Positions 41,890-50,488 of a stretch of DNA of 64,000 nucleotides are shown in pieces. The translations under genes were made by a program, and so were the position numbers. The DNA is from Paenibacillus alginolyticus DSM 5050 = NBRC 15375 (lineage in GTDB: Bacteria > Bacillota > Bacilli > Paenibacillales > NBRC-103111): positions 18,384 through 82,383 of the forward strand of contig NZ_AUGY01000029.1 of assembly GCF_000422905.1 (NCBI RefSeq). The letters run 5' to 3'. The notes under the pieces are model-generated. The model worked only from the letters and a program-made list of their open reading frames with translations, was not told the origin of the DNA and did not search any database. The first letter of the stretch is position 1, and each line of letters begins with the position of its first letter.

Positions 41890-42031
41890 ACAACAAAATC
41901 TGTCCAATGAAAACCTCCTCATCCACCTTTCGAACGACAGTAATCAGCTTTAAAAATAAAATTATCCCTTTATTTACATAATAACAAAGCGAGCTTGCAA
42001 ATGCCTCGAACTAAACGAAGGGAGAAACTTC

Positions 42032-42748
42032 ATGCAACAAAAAGAAAATGTTATGCAAAAAGAGAGGCATGAAGAAAAACACTTTTTGGCTTCAGACCTT
42101 ATTCGGGATATTGTGATCGGAATGGCGGATGGATTGACCGTCCCATTTGCCCTTGCTGCCGGATTATCCGGAACCATTTCTAACACAAGTCTAGTTGTCA
42201 TTGCGGGAGTGGCAGAAATTTCGGCAGGATCTATTGCTATGGGACTAGGTGGGTATCTTGCTGCGCGTACGGATCGGGAACATTATTTATCCGAATTGGA
42301 ACGTGAACGAAGAGAAATTGTTGAATTACCCGAACGGGAACGGGAAGAGGTAGCAGACATCTTGCGCGAATGGAACCTTCCTGAGCCAACAGTTACCGCT
42401 GTAGTAAAAGCGATTAGCGAAGATTCGGAAGTATGGGTTAATTTCATGATGAAACACGAACTGGGACTGGAGGAACCCGAACCTAAAAGAGCTCGAAATA
42501 GTTCATTAACGATCGGATTGTCTTACATTGTAGGCGGCATCATTCCTTTATCCCCTTATATATTCATTCAAAAGCCGCAATCTGCGCTGATCGTTTCAGT
42601 TTTTGTCACATTAATTGCTCTTTTTATATTTGGCTTTATTAAGGGAAAATTCACCGGATCTAAACCAATCAAAAGTGCCTGGCAAACAACATTCGTAGGG
42701 GGGGTAGCGGCAGGCTTTGCTTTTCTAATAGCTAAACTAATTTCTTAG
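42032..42748 (+). CDS. VIT1/CCC1-family Fe2+/Mn2+ transporter
   Basis: This 238-residue membrane protein has the VIT1/CCC1 layout. A first segment (LIRDIVIGMADGLTVPFALA) contains the conserved Asp and Gly of the ion path, followed by AGLSGTISNTSLVVIAGVAE and SAGSIAMGLGGYLAARTDRE. A cytoplasmic Glu-rich helical region holds metal-binding candidates (ERERREIVELPEREREEVAD), and two or three C-terminal segments follow. Members move iron or manganese out of the cytosol. The ATG follows AGGGAGAA. It is alone on the plus strand. The gap 42749-43045 shows no gene. Confidence 0.9.
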   Translation: MQQKENVMQKERHEEKHFLASDLIRDIVIGMADGLTVPFALAAGLSGTISNTSLVVIAGVAEISAGSIAMGLGGYLAARTDREHYLSELERERREIVELPEREREEVADILREWNLPEPTVTAVVKAISEDSEVWVNFMMKHELGLEEPEPKRARNSSLTIGLSYIVGGIIPLSPYIFIQKPQSALIVSVFVTLIALFIFGFIKGKFTGSKPIKSAWQTTFVGGVAAGFAFLIAKLIS

Positions 42749-43045
42749 TTTTAATAAAGGAGCAATCACGGAAGTATCTGAGGGATGCTTTGAACCATTT
42801 CTAGACCTGTCGGTGCATAATCCTGTGACTCGAATCTTGTGCTCTTAATGTAAAATTTTACGCACGCTTCTTATATTATGAATGACATTCCCCACTTTTA
42901 TTTCCATAAAGAATCCATCCAACCCTCTCCTTTGCTCCAGCTCGTCTTTTAATAATGACCTAAGTATACAAGGAGATGTATCAGATTGAGCATTAGATGT
43001 TTCGTTCGTTTTTCATGCATGTAAATAATCTGAATGCTAAAAAAA

Positions 43046-43067
43046 GCCATCCCGCATTGAGGATGGC
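43046..43067 (-). terminator. Terminator of the yojF-bshB2 operon
   Basis: On the minus strand GCCATCC pairs with GGATGGC around an 8-base loop, followed by seven T residues. It lies 24 bp after the bshB2 stop codon. Confidence 0.85.
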
Positions 43068-43090
43068 CTTTCATGAATTATGATAATGTT

Positions 43091-43747
43091 TTATGCGAAT
43101 CGATACGTCCAAAATCGTTCCGTTCCGAAGCGCGCCTGGATTTCCGGATCCGATAATTTCTTGTTGCCTAACAATTCGGCGGCTTGGAACTGGGACTTAT
43201 GGGCTTGAATAGACGCCATCTTCTGTTTCAGGAAACCCTTAACGTCATTAATGATATCGGGCTTGCCGATCTCTTGTTCGTGATTGTTAGCGAATGCCAT
43301 GCAATGCACGGTCGGCCTTCGGTCGGCAGGCATTCTGCCCATCGTTCGGATTACCGCCGCCCCGCATGCGTTGTGATCGGGATGAACGCTTAGCGTCGGG
43401 TGGAAAGTGATGACCAACGAAGGATTCAGCTCTTTCATGAGCGCTTCGATGCTTCCGTCCAACTGCGCTTTATCCTCGAATTCGATCATTTTATCGTGAA
43501 ATCCGAGCATTCTGATATCCTGGATGCCGATGGCACGGCAAGAAGCTTCCAGTTCCTGCTTGCGTATGGCGGGTAAAGTGACCCGGTTGGCGAAAGGCGG
43601 TATGCCCATGTTGCGGCCCATTTCTCCTAAAGTCAAACAAGCGTAAGTAACTTCCGATCCTTGGCCGAGATGCATGGCAAGCGTCCCTGACGCGCTGAAC
43701 GCTTCGTCGTCCGGATGCGGTAGCACAACTAAGATGTGTCGTTCCAT
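43091..43747 (-). CDS. bshB2: Bacillithiol biosynthesis deacetylase BshB2 (PIG-L family)
   Basis: This 218-residue PIG-L-type zinc deacetylase has the metal-site signature HPDDE near residue 11 and HPDHN near residue 122, with the intervening TFHPTLSV. It removes the acetyl group from GlcNAc-malate in bacillithiol synthesis, the low-molecular-weight thiol of many Bacillota. Length and sequence (LPHPDDEAFSASGTLAMHL) fit BshB2/YojG. It lies 23 bp after a YojF-family gene, the same order as in Bacillus, and ends at a strong terminator. Confidence 0.93.
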   Translation of the reverse strand: MERHILVVLPHPDDEAFSASGTLAMHLGQGSEVTYACLTLGEMGRNMGIPPFANRVTLPAIRKQELEASCRAIGIQDIRMLGFHDKMIEFEDKAQLDGSIEALMKELNPSLVITFHPTLSVHPDHNACGAAVIRTMGRMPADRRPTVHCMAFANNHEQEIGKPDIINDVKGFLKQKMASIQAHKSQFQAAELLGNKKLSDPEIQARFGTERFWTYRFA

Positions 43748-43770
43748 ATTTGTTCGAATCCCCCTTTACC

Positions 43771-44115
43771 TTAGAATGGTTCCCGGCTCAATTGCAACGC
43801 CACGACGAGTTTTCCCGCCGTATCGTGACCCGCAAGGATGAGCCTTTCGGAATCCGTCTCTTCATAGTGGGTAAGTCCCTCGGAATAAACCCAGCCTTTC
43901 TCCGTTTTCAAGCCTACGCGATAAGGCCCGTCCCCTGAAATCGCGCCGTGGGAATAACGAATAACGGCGTTCGAAATAAAGGTCGCGGCCGGATGTTTCG
44001 TACGATCCAGATGCGCGGCGTAAGCTCCTGTCGTCATCTCGAGATGGATATATAAATCCCGATCGATAAGGATATCGATAGATTGCTGGACTTTTGTTTT
44101 GTCGATGAGCTGCAT
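43771..44115 (-). CDS. yojF: YojF-family protein (DUF1806)
   Basis: This 114-residue soluble protein is the usual genomic partner of BshB2. Diagnostic stretches are DKTKVQQSIDILIDRDLYIH, the central SNAVIRYSHGAISGDGPYRV and the end GKLVVALQLSREPF. The family has no established activity. It begins at an ATG with GGAGGAAAG upstream and shares a transcript with bshB2. Its leader contains the cluster of hairpins at 44220-44310. Confidence 0.9.
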   Translation of the reverse strand: MQLIDKTKVQQSIDILIDRDLYIHLEMTTGAYAAHLDRTKHPAATFISNAVIRYSHGAISGDGPYRVGLKTEKGWVYSEGLTHYEETDSERLILAGHDTAGKLVVALQLSREPF

Positions 44116-44219
44116 TTTCTTTCCTCCAATCGCGTTAATTCTATCGGTCTTCAGATAGGCTTGTCCGATATGACATCATTTTAGCATACCTGGACATCGA
44201 ATCCACGTTCTTACGTGCT

Positions 44220-44310
44220 GCAGCCACCAAATATAAACGTTACGTGGCTGCTGAGAGGGAGTCCGGCTGACTTTGCCTATGCCTCTGCCGGACCAAGGGC
44301 CATATGGCCC
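44220..44310. other. Cluster of three hairpins in the yojF leader
   Basis: Within 91 bp there are GCAGCCAC...GTGGCTGC (44220-44251), GTCCGGC...GCCGGAC (44261-44293) and the perfect palindrome GGGCCATATGGCCC (44297-44310). They lie in the 485-bp gap 44116-44600, about 105 bp upstream of the yojF start codon and downstream of the kinase-gene terminator. They would be transcribed as part of a long 5' leader on the minus strand. I could not match them to a known riboswitch class. Confidence 0.5.
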
Positions 44311-44482
44311 GAAGCGTGAATATGGTAGTCGAAGCTTTATCTTCATTTGAATTACAACCGGTCAAGATGTACTTTGTGTTTAGGTATAACTACTGTGACC
44401 CTTATCACAAAGGGAGCGATGAAGAATAGTCGTTCCACCACGCTCTACTGCCCTTCCCTCGCAATCACTTCTCAGAGGAAAG

Positions 44483-44508
44483 AGGCATGCTGAGTTGCCA
44501 GCATGCCT
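44483..44508 (-). terminator. Terminator after the pseudokinase gene
   Basis: AGGCATGCTG pairs perfectly with CAGCATGCCT around a 6-base loop, with short T-rich tracts on both sides. It lies about 93 bp after the stop codon of the PASTA pseudokinase gene. Confidence 0.7.
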
Positions 44509-44600
44509 TTCTTTAGTATTGTTCTAGCAAAAGAACTATCCCACCAATTCTACTGATAAGATATCATCAAATGGTACCCGATCAGTTTCTTGTCGCCGAT

Positions 44601-45995
44601 TTACTTCCCTTTGCTCACCCAGAACGTGATGCGGTCGCCATTTTTGGCGGCAGTTCCGGGAGTGAGGTCTTGCTTGAATACGACCCCTTTATCGGCGACA
44701 TTCGATTCCAGTAAAAACTGGTATCGAAGCCCGGAGGCAATTGCCATCTTCTCGGCATCCTCCCTTGTATGAGCGACCAAATCCGGGACAACGCCCGCCT
44801 TGGCTTGTACCGCGCCATCGTCTGCCGGCTGAACTTCGGCGTCTAGAGGTTTAGCCGTCGGTGCTTCCGTTCGAGCTGGCATCGCGGATGCCGACGCGGA
44901 AGGCGGTTCGGTACGATACACCGATACCGCTGTGGATTCGGGCGTCGGAATTATCTGCGGTTTAGAACCATTCACATGGTCCGAGTGCGGACGAAGTGAT
45001 AGCCAGAGCAGCAGAACGAGCACACAGAAGCCGACGGAAGCAAACAGATGCCATTTGCGCAGCTGGAACGATTTGCGGAACAGCTCGCTTAGTTCAGCCA
45101 TTTTGCGGTCAGAAGCCGCACTGATGCGCGCCTGAGGCTTCCCGGGCTTACGCCCATCTGCCGTTCGGTCCTCGGCCTTTCTCTCCCCGGTTTTAGGTTC
45201 TACAAACGCATGAGACTCACGTATGACGGCTTTCCGCTCCCGTCCTCTGGACGCCATTATATCGTAGACTTCTGGTAAAGCCGATGTAAGAAGTGGCTCC
45301 TTCCTATCGCCGCCGAAATCGAGCAGTACTTCCAGCTCCTGCTGAAAATCGGCAAGCGTGCATATCCCTTCATACGCCTTGCAGGCCAAAGCTATGGCAC
45401 GTTCCCGAGTAACATCCGACAAATCCGCAAACAACCGGTTCAGCTCGAATGAGTAGGCACTAATAGAGGATGTGGGAATATCCGTTTTGGCACCCAACTG
45501 GTACAGAAGCAGAGCCAGCCCTGGTACACCGCGTCGTCCGTTCTTCCCTTCCGACCAAAAGTTCATGATCCGCAACCGGCCGTTATCTTCAATCCACAGA
45601 TTTTCCGCGTCAACGGAACATTCCAACAGCCGTTTGCGGCGAGTTTCTCGAATGCCCTTGGCCAGTTCGTGCACATACGTGAGTGCCTTGTGCCCCGTTA
45701 TTTCCAAATCTCTCAGCCGATCGGACATAGGACTTCCAGTTACCGCCTGAAGAACGGCGAACAATGTTCCGTCTTCCGAACCGGCGTCCAGAATGTGCAT
45801 GAAATGCTCGTCGGACATCTGGGACGCTTTTCTCAGCCAACGCAAAGCTTCCTGATGCGCTGATTCGTCGGTCTCTTGAAATGTATATAGAAGAACATCA
45901 CGTTTGCAGGTCAGATCCATCCCTCTTAACAACAGCCCGTTCGTCATCCGCTTAAGCGGTTGATCGAGCATATAGCGGTTTCCGATGTTATCCAT
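44601..45995 (-). CDS. Membrane pseudokinase with one extracellular PASTA domain
   Basis: The 464-residue protein has an N-terminal half with the outline of a Ser/Thr protein kinase fold (MLDQPLKRMTNGLLLRGMDL; WLRKASQMSDEHFMHILDAG). The catalytic motifs are replaced: the HRD loop reads LECSVDAENLWI, and the DFG position reads MNFWSEG. A basic linker precedes a single membrane segment (HLFASVGFCVLVLLLWLSL, near residues 310-330). A Ser/Thr/Pro/Ala-rich spacer leads to one C-terminal PASTA domain (VVPDLVAHTREDAEKMAIAS). It is related in layout to PrkC/PknB kinases, which have several PASTA domains and sense muropeptides, but is predicted to be inactive. It appears to be a single-gene unit. Confidence 0.85.
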   Translation of the reverse strand: MDNIGNRYMLDQPLKRMTNGLLLRGMDLTCKRDVLLYTFQETDESAHQEALRWLRKASQMSDEHFMHILDAGSEDGTLFAVLQAVTGSPMSDRLRDLEITGHKALTYVHELAKGIRETRRKRLLECSVDAENLWIEDNGRLRIMNFWSEGKNGRRGVPGLALLLYQLGAKTDIPTSSISAYSFELNRLFADLSDVTRERAIALACKAYEGICTLADFQQELEVLLDFGGDRKEPLLTSALPEVYDIMASRGRERKAVIRESHAFVEPKTGERKAEDRTADGRKPGKPQARISAASDRKMAELSELFRKSFQLRKWHLFASVGFCVLVLLLWLSLRPHSDHVNGSKPQIIPTPESTAVSVYRTEPPSASASAMPARTEAPTAKPLDAEVQPADDGAVQAKAGVVPDLVAHTREDAEKMAIASGLRYQFLLESNVADKGVVFKQDLTPGTAAKNGDRITFWVSKGK

Positions 45996-46070
45996 GGACG
46001 TTCCCCCAACGTTTCTCCGCCATCTGTTGTTTTAAATTCCACTGTCTTTTTATCTGTATCGCTCAAACCG

Positions 46071-46086
46071 CTATCGTATCCGTTAG
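46071..46086. repeat. Half-copy of the dispersed intergenic repeat
   Basis: CTATCGTATCCGTTAG matches the right-hand block of the repeats at 40491-40560 and 41808-41889. The surrounding interval 45996-46207 contains no gene. Confidence 0.45.
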
Positions 46087-46207
46087 TTGAGTAACCTTTG
46101 AGATAACACAGAACCACATATAGGAATTTCCTATAATCATAATATGTTTTATATATTGGAACTATAACGCCTTGTATTTTAGAATAAATTTAACGATAGA
46201 CATTCGT

Positions 46208-46604
46208 TGGGCTTTGTCCTCTCCACATACTCAAATCCCACGTGTAATCACCTTGGATAAAAATCCAGCATATCCACCAGCAATACAAGAATTAATAAAT
46301 GAGAAATCCCTACCAAAAGAAACCTTGATTAGACAGACAAAGTATCTAAACAACATTGTGGAGCAAGATCATCGGTTCATAAAGAAAATCACAAAACCAA
46401 TGCTTGGTTTCAAATCGTTTCTTACAGCGGATCAGACGTTAAAGGGAATTGAGGCTTTACATATGATAAGGAAAGGACAGGCCGATGATAATTCGACTGT
46501 CCTCACTGCTGTTGAATGGCTAAATAAGATATTTGGTTTAGTGGCATAGACAAAGTAAAGTTTGTAGGGTAACTGCGAACTTTTTAAATCCTTGCGCCAG
46601 AACC
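46208..46604 (+). mobile_element. IS6-family remnant, copy 4 (right half only)
   Basis: This is the right part of the same element as copy 3, starting abruptly at GGCTTTGTCCTCTCCACAT and ending at the terminal sequence CTTGCGCCAGAACC. The left half and left terminal repeat are missing, so it cannot move. It marks an old deletion junction between the pseudokinase region and the hexuronate genes. Confidence 0.88.
46210..46549 (+). pseudogene. 5'-truncated IS6-family transposase
   Basis: The coding remnant begins at ALSSPHTQIPRVITLDKNPA and runs to the normal end EWLNKIFGLVA. It retains the second Asp and the Glu (NNIVEQDHRF) of the DDE triad but lacks the DNA-binding domain and the first Asp. 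The residues upstream of ALSS are read from unrelated flanking DNA. Confidence 0.88.
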
Positions 46605-46688
46605 GTCATCGGAAGAAGAGATAGCTTATCTACTAGAACCTTTGAACGACTCAGTTGCTTTTGACAGACTGAATACCAATTAGATTTC

Positions 46689-46726
46689 ACTACCATACTA
46701 CCATACAAGTGTGGTAGTATGGTAGT
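46689..46726. promoter_or_regulatory. GntR-type palindromic operator before the uxu operon
   Basis: ACTACCATACTACCA and TGGTAGTATGGTAGT form perfect 15-bp arms around an 8-base spacer, ending 22 bp before the GntR start codon. Each arm contains the shorter direct repeat TAGTATGGTAG / ATGGTAGTATG, as expected for an operator of a FadR-subfamily GntR protein that controls its own operon. A TTGACA lies upstream at 46661, but no convincing -10 box was found. Confidence 0.7.
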
Positions 46727-46748
46727 AATGATACTAAGGAGTTGCTCA

Positions 46749-47426
46749 ATGAACTATACAACCACACCACCGATTCATTCCGCACGTGAAGCTGTTTACC
46801 ACACACTTAAGGGGCAAATTTTAAGTAACGAGCTACTTCCTGGTACAAGTATTTCAGAAAAAGAAATGTCGATTCAGTTTGGTGTTAGCCGAACGCCAGT
46901 AAGAGAAAGTTTTGTTCGACTATCTCAGGAAGGATTGTTGGATATCTACCCGCAACGCGGAACGGTTGTCTCTCTCATCGACTTAGAGCTTGTGGAAGAA
47001 GCACGATTCATGCGCGAACAGCTAGAATGCGCTGTCATTCGATTGGCTTGCCTCAGCTTTCCTTCTGAAGAATTAGATGCTCTTCAAACCAACCTTATTT
47101 TGCAGAGAAAATGTGTCGCCGATCAGGATTATAAAAAAATGTTTGAATATGATGAAGCCTTCCATAGAACTCTCTTTAAAGGCTGTAGAAAACTCAATAC
47201 ATGGGCGGTTATTCAACAAATCAATGTACACCTAAACAGGACCCGAATGCTAAGGCTTGCGGCTGACCATCATTGGGATGATCTTTTTACTCAGCATCAA
47301 CAAATGGTGGAAGCCATTCAAGAAAGCAACGAAGTTAAGGCAGAAAAAATAATGAGTGAGCATATGCATTTGACCATTTTAGATCAAGCGTTGCTCAAGC
47401 AAAAATTCCCTACATACTTCAAATAA
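46749..47426 (+). CDS. GntR-family (FCD domain) regulator of hexuronate genes
   Basis: This 225-residue regulator has an N-terminal winged helix-turn-helix (ISEKEMSIQFGVSRTPVRES, near residues 40-60, then LIDIYPQRGTVVS-like wing) and an all-helical FCD ligand domain (FMREQLECAVIRLAC; EYDEAFHRTLF; HQQMVEAIQE), typical of UxuR/ExuR-like repressors. I chose the ATG at 46749 after AAGGAG, not the frame start at 46719, which would overlap the operator. It is followed by uxuA after 18 bp. Likely effectors are fructuronate, glucuronate or mannonate, by context. Confidence 0.9.
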   Translation: MNYTTTPPIHSAREAVYHTLKGQILSNELLPGTSISEKEMSIQFGVSRTPVRESFVRLSQEGLLDIYPQRGTVVSLIDLELVEEARFMREQLECAVIRLACLSFPSEELDALQTNLILQRKCVADQDYKKMFEYDEAFHRTLFKGCRKLNTWAVIQQINVHLNRTRMLRLAADHHWDDLFTQHQQMVEAIQESNEVKAEKIMSEHMHLTILDQALLKQKFPTYFK

Positions 47427-47444
47427 CGGGAGGAGACAACGGGT

Positions 47445-48533
47445 ATGAAAATGGTATTCCGATGGTTTGGCGAAGGCAATGACACGGTCAGTCTTGACCA
47501 AATTAAGCAAATTCCCGGCGTAGAGGGCATCGTCTGGGCACTGCATGACATCCCGGTGGGCGAAGAATGGCCGATGGATAAAATCATGGTGTTAAAAGAA
47601 AAAGCCGATCATGTAGGTCTCCATTTGAGAGTCGTGGAAAGTATAAACATTCATGAGGATATTAAACTAGGACTTCCTACTCGAGATACATATATCGAAA
47701 ATTATAAGAAAACAATCGTTAAACTTGCAGCTGTTGGCGTCAAAGTGATTTGCTATAACTTCATGCCTATATTTGATTGGGTACGAACAGATTTACATAA
47801 AGTCCTTGAAGACGGGTCTACAGCCTTATTTTATGAACAAAGTAAAATAGCCAATCTAAATTTAGACGAGCAAGTTCAACGAATAAATGCAAACCCGAAT
47901 TTTACAATGCCTGGTTGGGAGCCAGAACGCCTGGGTCGCTTAACCGAGTTGTTTGATGCCTATCGCGATGTGACCGAAGAAGATTTGTTCAATAACGCCA
48001 AATATTTTTTGGACGCTATTATTCCAGTTGCTGCCGAACACGATATTCAAATGGCCATTCATCCGGATGACCCGCCATGGCCGATATTCGGACTCCCGCG
48101 AATAATGACGAACCAGACAAACATTCGACGTTTCTTAAACCTACACGCTAGTCCGTATAACGGACTCACACTTTGCAGCGGATCTCTTGGAGCTAACCTT
48201 TCCAATAATATAGTTGCGATGGTGCATGAATTTGCTGATCGCATTCCATTTGCACATTTGCGTAATGTCCGTGTTTACGATAATGGGGATTTCATCGAAA
48301 CCTCACACCGCACGCAAGACGGAACTGTTGATATGTCTGGAATCGTTCAAGCACTGCATCAAAATAATTTTGATGGTTTTTGCAGACCAGATCACGGCAG
48401 ACATATATGGAATGAACAATGTCGTCCAGGCTATGGCCTATACGATCGCGCTCTTGGCATTATGTATCTCTGGGGACTTTGGGATGCGTATTCCAAAAAT
48501 TCACTAACCCAAAAGGCGGTAGAAAACGAATGA
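47445..48533 (+). CDS. uxuA: Mannonate dehydratase
   Basis: This 362-residue TIM-barrel enzyme dehydrates D-mannonate to 2-keto-3-deoxygluconate in the hexuronate pathway. Recognisable family stretches are [40 protein letters not shown], the metal-site region [33 protein letters not shown] and the C-terminal [18 protein letters not shown] site precedes the ATG. Its TGA overlaps the ATG of the next gene (ATGA), so the dehydratase and oxidoreductase are translationally coupled. Confidence 0.95.
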   Translation: MKMVFRWFGEGNDTVSLDQIKQIPGVEGIVWALHDIPVGEEWPMDKIMVLKEKADHVGLHLRVVESINIHEDIKLGLPTRDTYIENYKKTIVKLAAVGVKVICYNFMPIFDWVRTDLHKVLEDGSTALFYEQSKIANLNLDEQVQRINANPNFTMPGWEPERLGRLTELFDAYRDVTEEDLFNNAKYFLDAIIPVAAEHDIQMAIHPDDPPWPIFGLPRIMTNQTNIRRFLNLHASPYNGLTLCSGSLGANLSNNIVAMVHEFADRIPFAHLRNVRVYDNGDFIETSHRTQDGTVDMSGIVQALHQNNFDGFCRPDHGRHIWNEQCRPGYGLYDRALGIMYLWGLWDAYSKNSLTQKAVENE

Positions 48534-49384
48534 GTACATTAACTAATCATCCATCACTGAAAGATAAAGTAATCGTCATTACTGGCGGGGCAGGTGTGTT
48601 ATGTCGTTCCATGGCATTAGAACTTGCTCGTCAAGGCTCTCGAGTAGCCATTTTGAATCGTACACTTGAAAAGGGTCAAGAGGTTGTGGCTGAAATCCAT
48701 TCAATTGGCGGTAATGCCATTACTATTGCTTGTGATGTCACAGACGTAGACAGCATGCAGCAGGCAGCCGGAGTCGTCCTTCAGCAACTCGGATCCTGCG
48801 ATATCTTAATCAACGGAGCCGGCGGTAACCATCCAAGTGCAAATACAACAAATGAGATTTTTAATGCGGAAGATCTAAGCAATCCGAACTTAACAACATT
48901 TTTCGATTTAAGCGTTACTGGCTTTCGTAATGTGCTTGATCTGAACTTCGTTGGTAGCTTGATTCCAACTCAAATATTTGTAAAGCAGATGCTTGGCAAG
49001 CAAGGCACAAGCGTTATCAATATTTCATCTATGAGCGCACCTTCACCTATGACCAAGGTGCCTGCTTACAGTGCTGCCAAAGCAGCCATTAACAACTTCA
49101 CTCAATGGCTGGCTGTACATTTAGCTGAGAGCGGAATACGTGTCAACGCAATTGCTCCAGGATTTTTCCTGACACAGCAAAATGAGAAGCTTTTACTTAA
49201 AGAAGATGGGTCTCTTACAGATCGATCGCTTAAAATTATTACTCACACGCCCATGCGGCGTTTCGGCAAACCGGAAGATCTCCTTGGTACTCTACTTTGG
49301 CTAACCGATGTAAATATGTCTGGCTTCGTAACAGGCACAACAATTCCCGTAGATGGCGGATTTATGGCATATTCAGGCGTTTAA
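48530..49384 (+). CDS. uxuB: SDR-family mannonate oxidoreductase (fructuronate reductase, UxuB/YjmF type)
   Basis: This 284-residue short-chain dehydrogenase would reduce D-fructuronate to D-mannonate, the step before UxuA. It has the Rossmann start [20 protein letters not shown], the [14 protein letters not shown] strand, catalytic Ser in [11 protein letters not shown] and Tyr-X3-Lys in [11 protein letters not shown], and the end [11 protein letters not shown]. The usual third Gly of the TGxxxGxG loop is a Cys here. The start is set by the ATGA overlap with uxuA; a longer frame from 48419 lies inside uxuA and is discounted. A terminator-like hairpin follows. Confidence 0.9.
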   Translation: MSTLTNHPSLKDKVIVITGGAGVLCRSMALELARQGSRVAILNRTLEKGQEVVAEIHSIGGNAITIACDVTDVDSMQQAAGVVLQQLGSCDILINGAGGNHPSANTTNEIFNAEDLSNPNLTTFFDLSVTGFRNVLDLNFVGSLIPTQIFVKQMLGKQGTSVINISSMSAPSPMTKVPAYSAAKAAINNFTQWLAVHLAESGIRVNAIAPGFFLTQQNEKLLLKEDGSLTDRSLKIITHTPMRRFGKPEDLLGTLLWLTDVNMSGFVTGTTIPVDGGFMAYSGV

Positions 49385-49392
49385 TGAAAAAT

Positions 49393-49430
49393 GGACCTCC
49401 ATCTCCTTATAGGAATTGGGGGTCCTCTCT
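49393..49430 (+). terminator. Terminator-like hairpin after uxuB
   Basis: GGACCTCCA pairs with TGGGGGTCC (one mismatch) around a 15-base loop, followed by TCTCTTCTT. It lies eight bases after the uxuB stop codon. Confidence 0.6.
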
Positions 49431-49474
49431 TCTTACTTCCTGTAAACTAATATGATTTAAAGGATGTGAGCCTG

Positions 49475-50380
49475 ATGTCTTATATTCAACCTATTGGTTT
49501 AAACGAAATAATGCTGTATTTTGCATATCAACGAAAAAGTACAGGAAAAGAACAATTTCAAGGAACTTTCCATGCCCATCAAGGCATTGAAATTCTGATC
49601 GTCCATGAAGGGAATGGAACCCTTATAGTTGATCAGAAAAGTTACGAAGTTAAGTCCGGTATGTTGTGTGTTTTCCAGCCTTACCAACTGCACCATATCC
49701 AGATGGAACTAAGTCCAGAAGTCCCCTTCGTTCGTTCTATCGTTCAGTTCGAGCCTTCTCTTTACGAAGCTTATTTCGAAAAATGGCCAAGTTTATTGGC
49801 TTTTTTTAGACATATTCATTCAAACAAGCTACCCTACCCTTGCTTATATAACCTTTGTGAGAAAGAACAATTTCACCTTATTTTCCAAATGTTGGATCAT
49901 AAACAATCCACTTTAAGTAAGATAGATGCCTTCGAAGAGTACTCTTTGTTTTTAATTGCTTTTTTCCACGAATTTAAGAACATTTGGGAACTAAGTTCAG
50001 GCCAAATTAGTACAAGTACAGCAAGAAAGCCCCACCAAGCAGAGCGAATTCTCGCATGGCTGGAGGGGCATTACACCGAATCTTTACGTTTGGAGAAAAT
50101 TGCGAATGAGCTTCACCTTTCTCCACACCATTTATCCCATTTATTTAAAGAGTGCACCGGCTCCAGCATTTCTGATTACGTGATTGCAAGACGCATGCAG
50201 GAGGGTGTTAAGTTATTAATCTCGACAGAGCAATCTGTAGCTCATATCGGTGAAACCATTGGTATACCCAATTGCTCACACTTTTGTAAGACTTTTAAAA
50301 CATAAATTGGGGTCACGCCGCACCAATACCGCAAACAATGGCAGCGTCAGTTTGACATCACTTTTTCTCCGAAGCAGTGA
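49475..50380 (+). pseudogene. Cupin/AraC-family regulator with an in-frame stop near its C-terminus
   Basis: The protein has an N-terminal cupin-type sensor domain (FHAHQGIEILIVHEGNGTLI, LCVFQPYQLHHIQMEL) and two AraC helix-turn-helix motifs (LEKIANELHLSPHHLSHLF; VAHIGETIGIPNCSHFCKTF). After CKTFKT the frame has TAA at 50303-50305, but it continues in frame with IGVTPHQYRKQWQRQFDITF to a second stop at 50380, exactly the conserved AraC ending. A CAA-to-TAA change would explain it. The 276-residue truncated product lacks the last helix region and is probably weakened or inactive. The ATG at 49475 is preceded by AAAGGATG. It follows the uxu operon and faces the Gfo/Idh gene. Confidence 0.85.
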
Positions 50381-50488
50381 TCGTTATCGATTTATAAATT
50401 CTCCTGGCTGACATACTCTATTGAAATTTCATTTAGGTGTGTAATTCATACCATCACTCTTCTGCATCGTCAAACGGCTCCTTATCTA

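Noticed and set aside
46605..46680. Short open stretch SSEEEIAYLLEPLNDSVAFD right after the IS remnant, possibly the end of an aldo/keto reductase
   Set aside because: Only about 25 codons are present and the resemblance is too weak to name a pseudogene.
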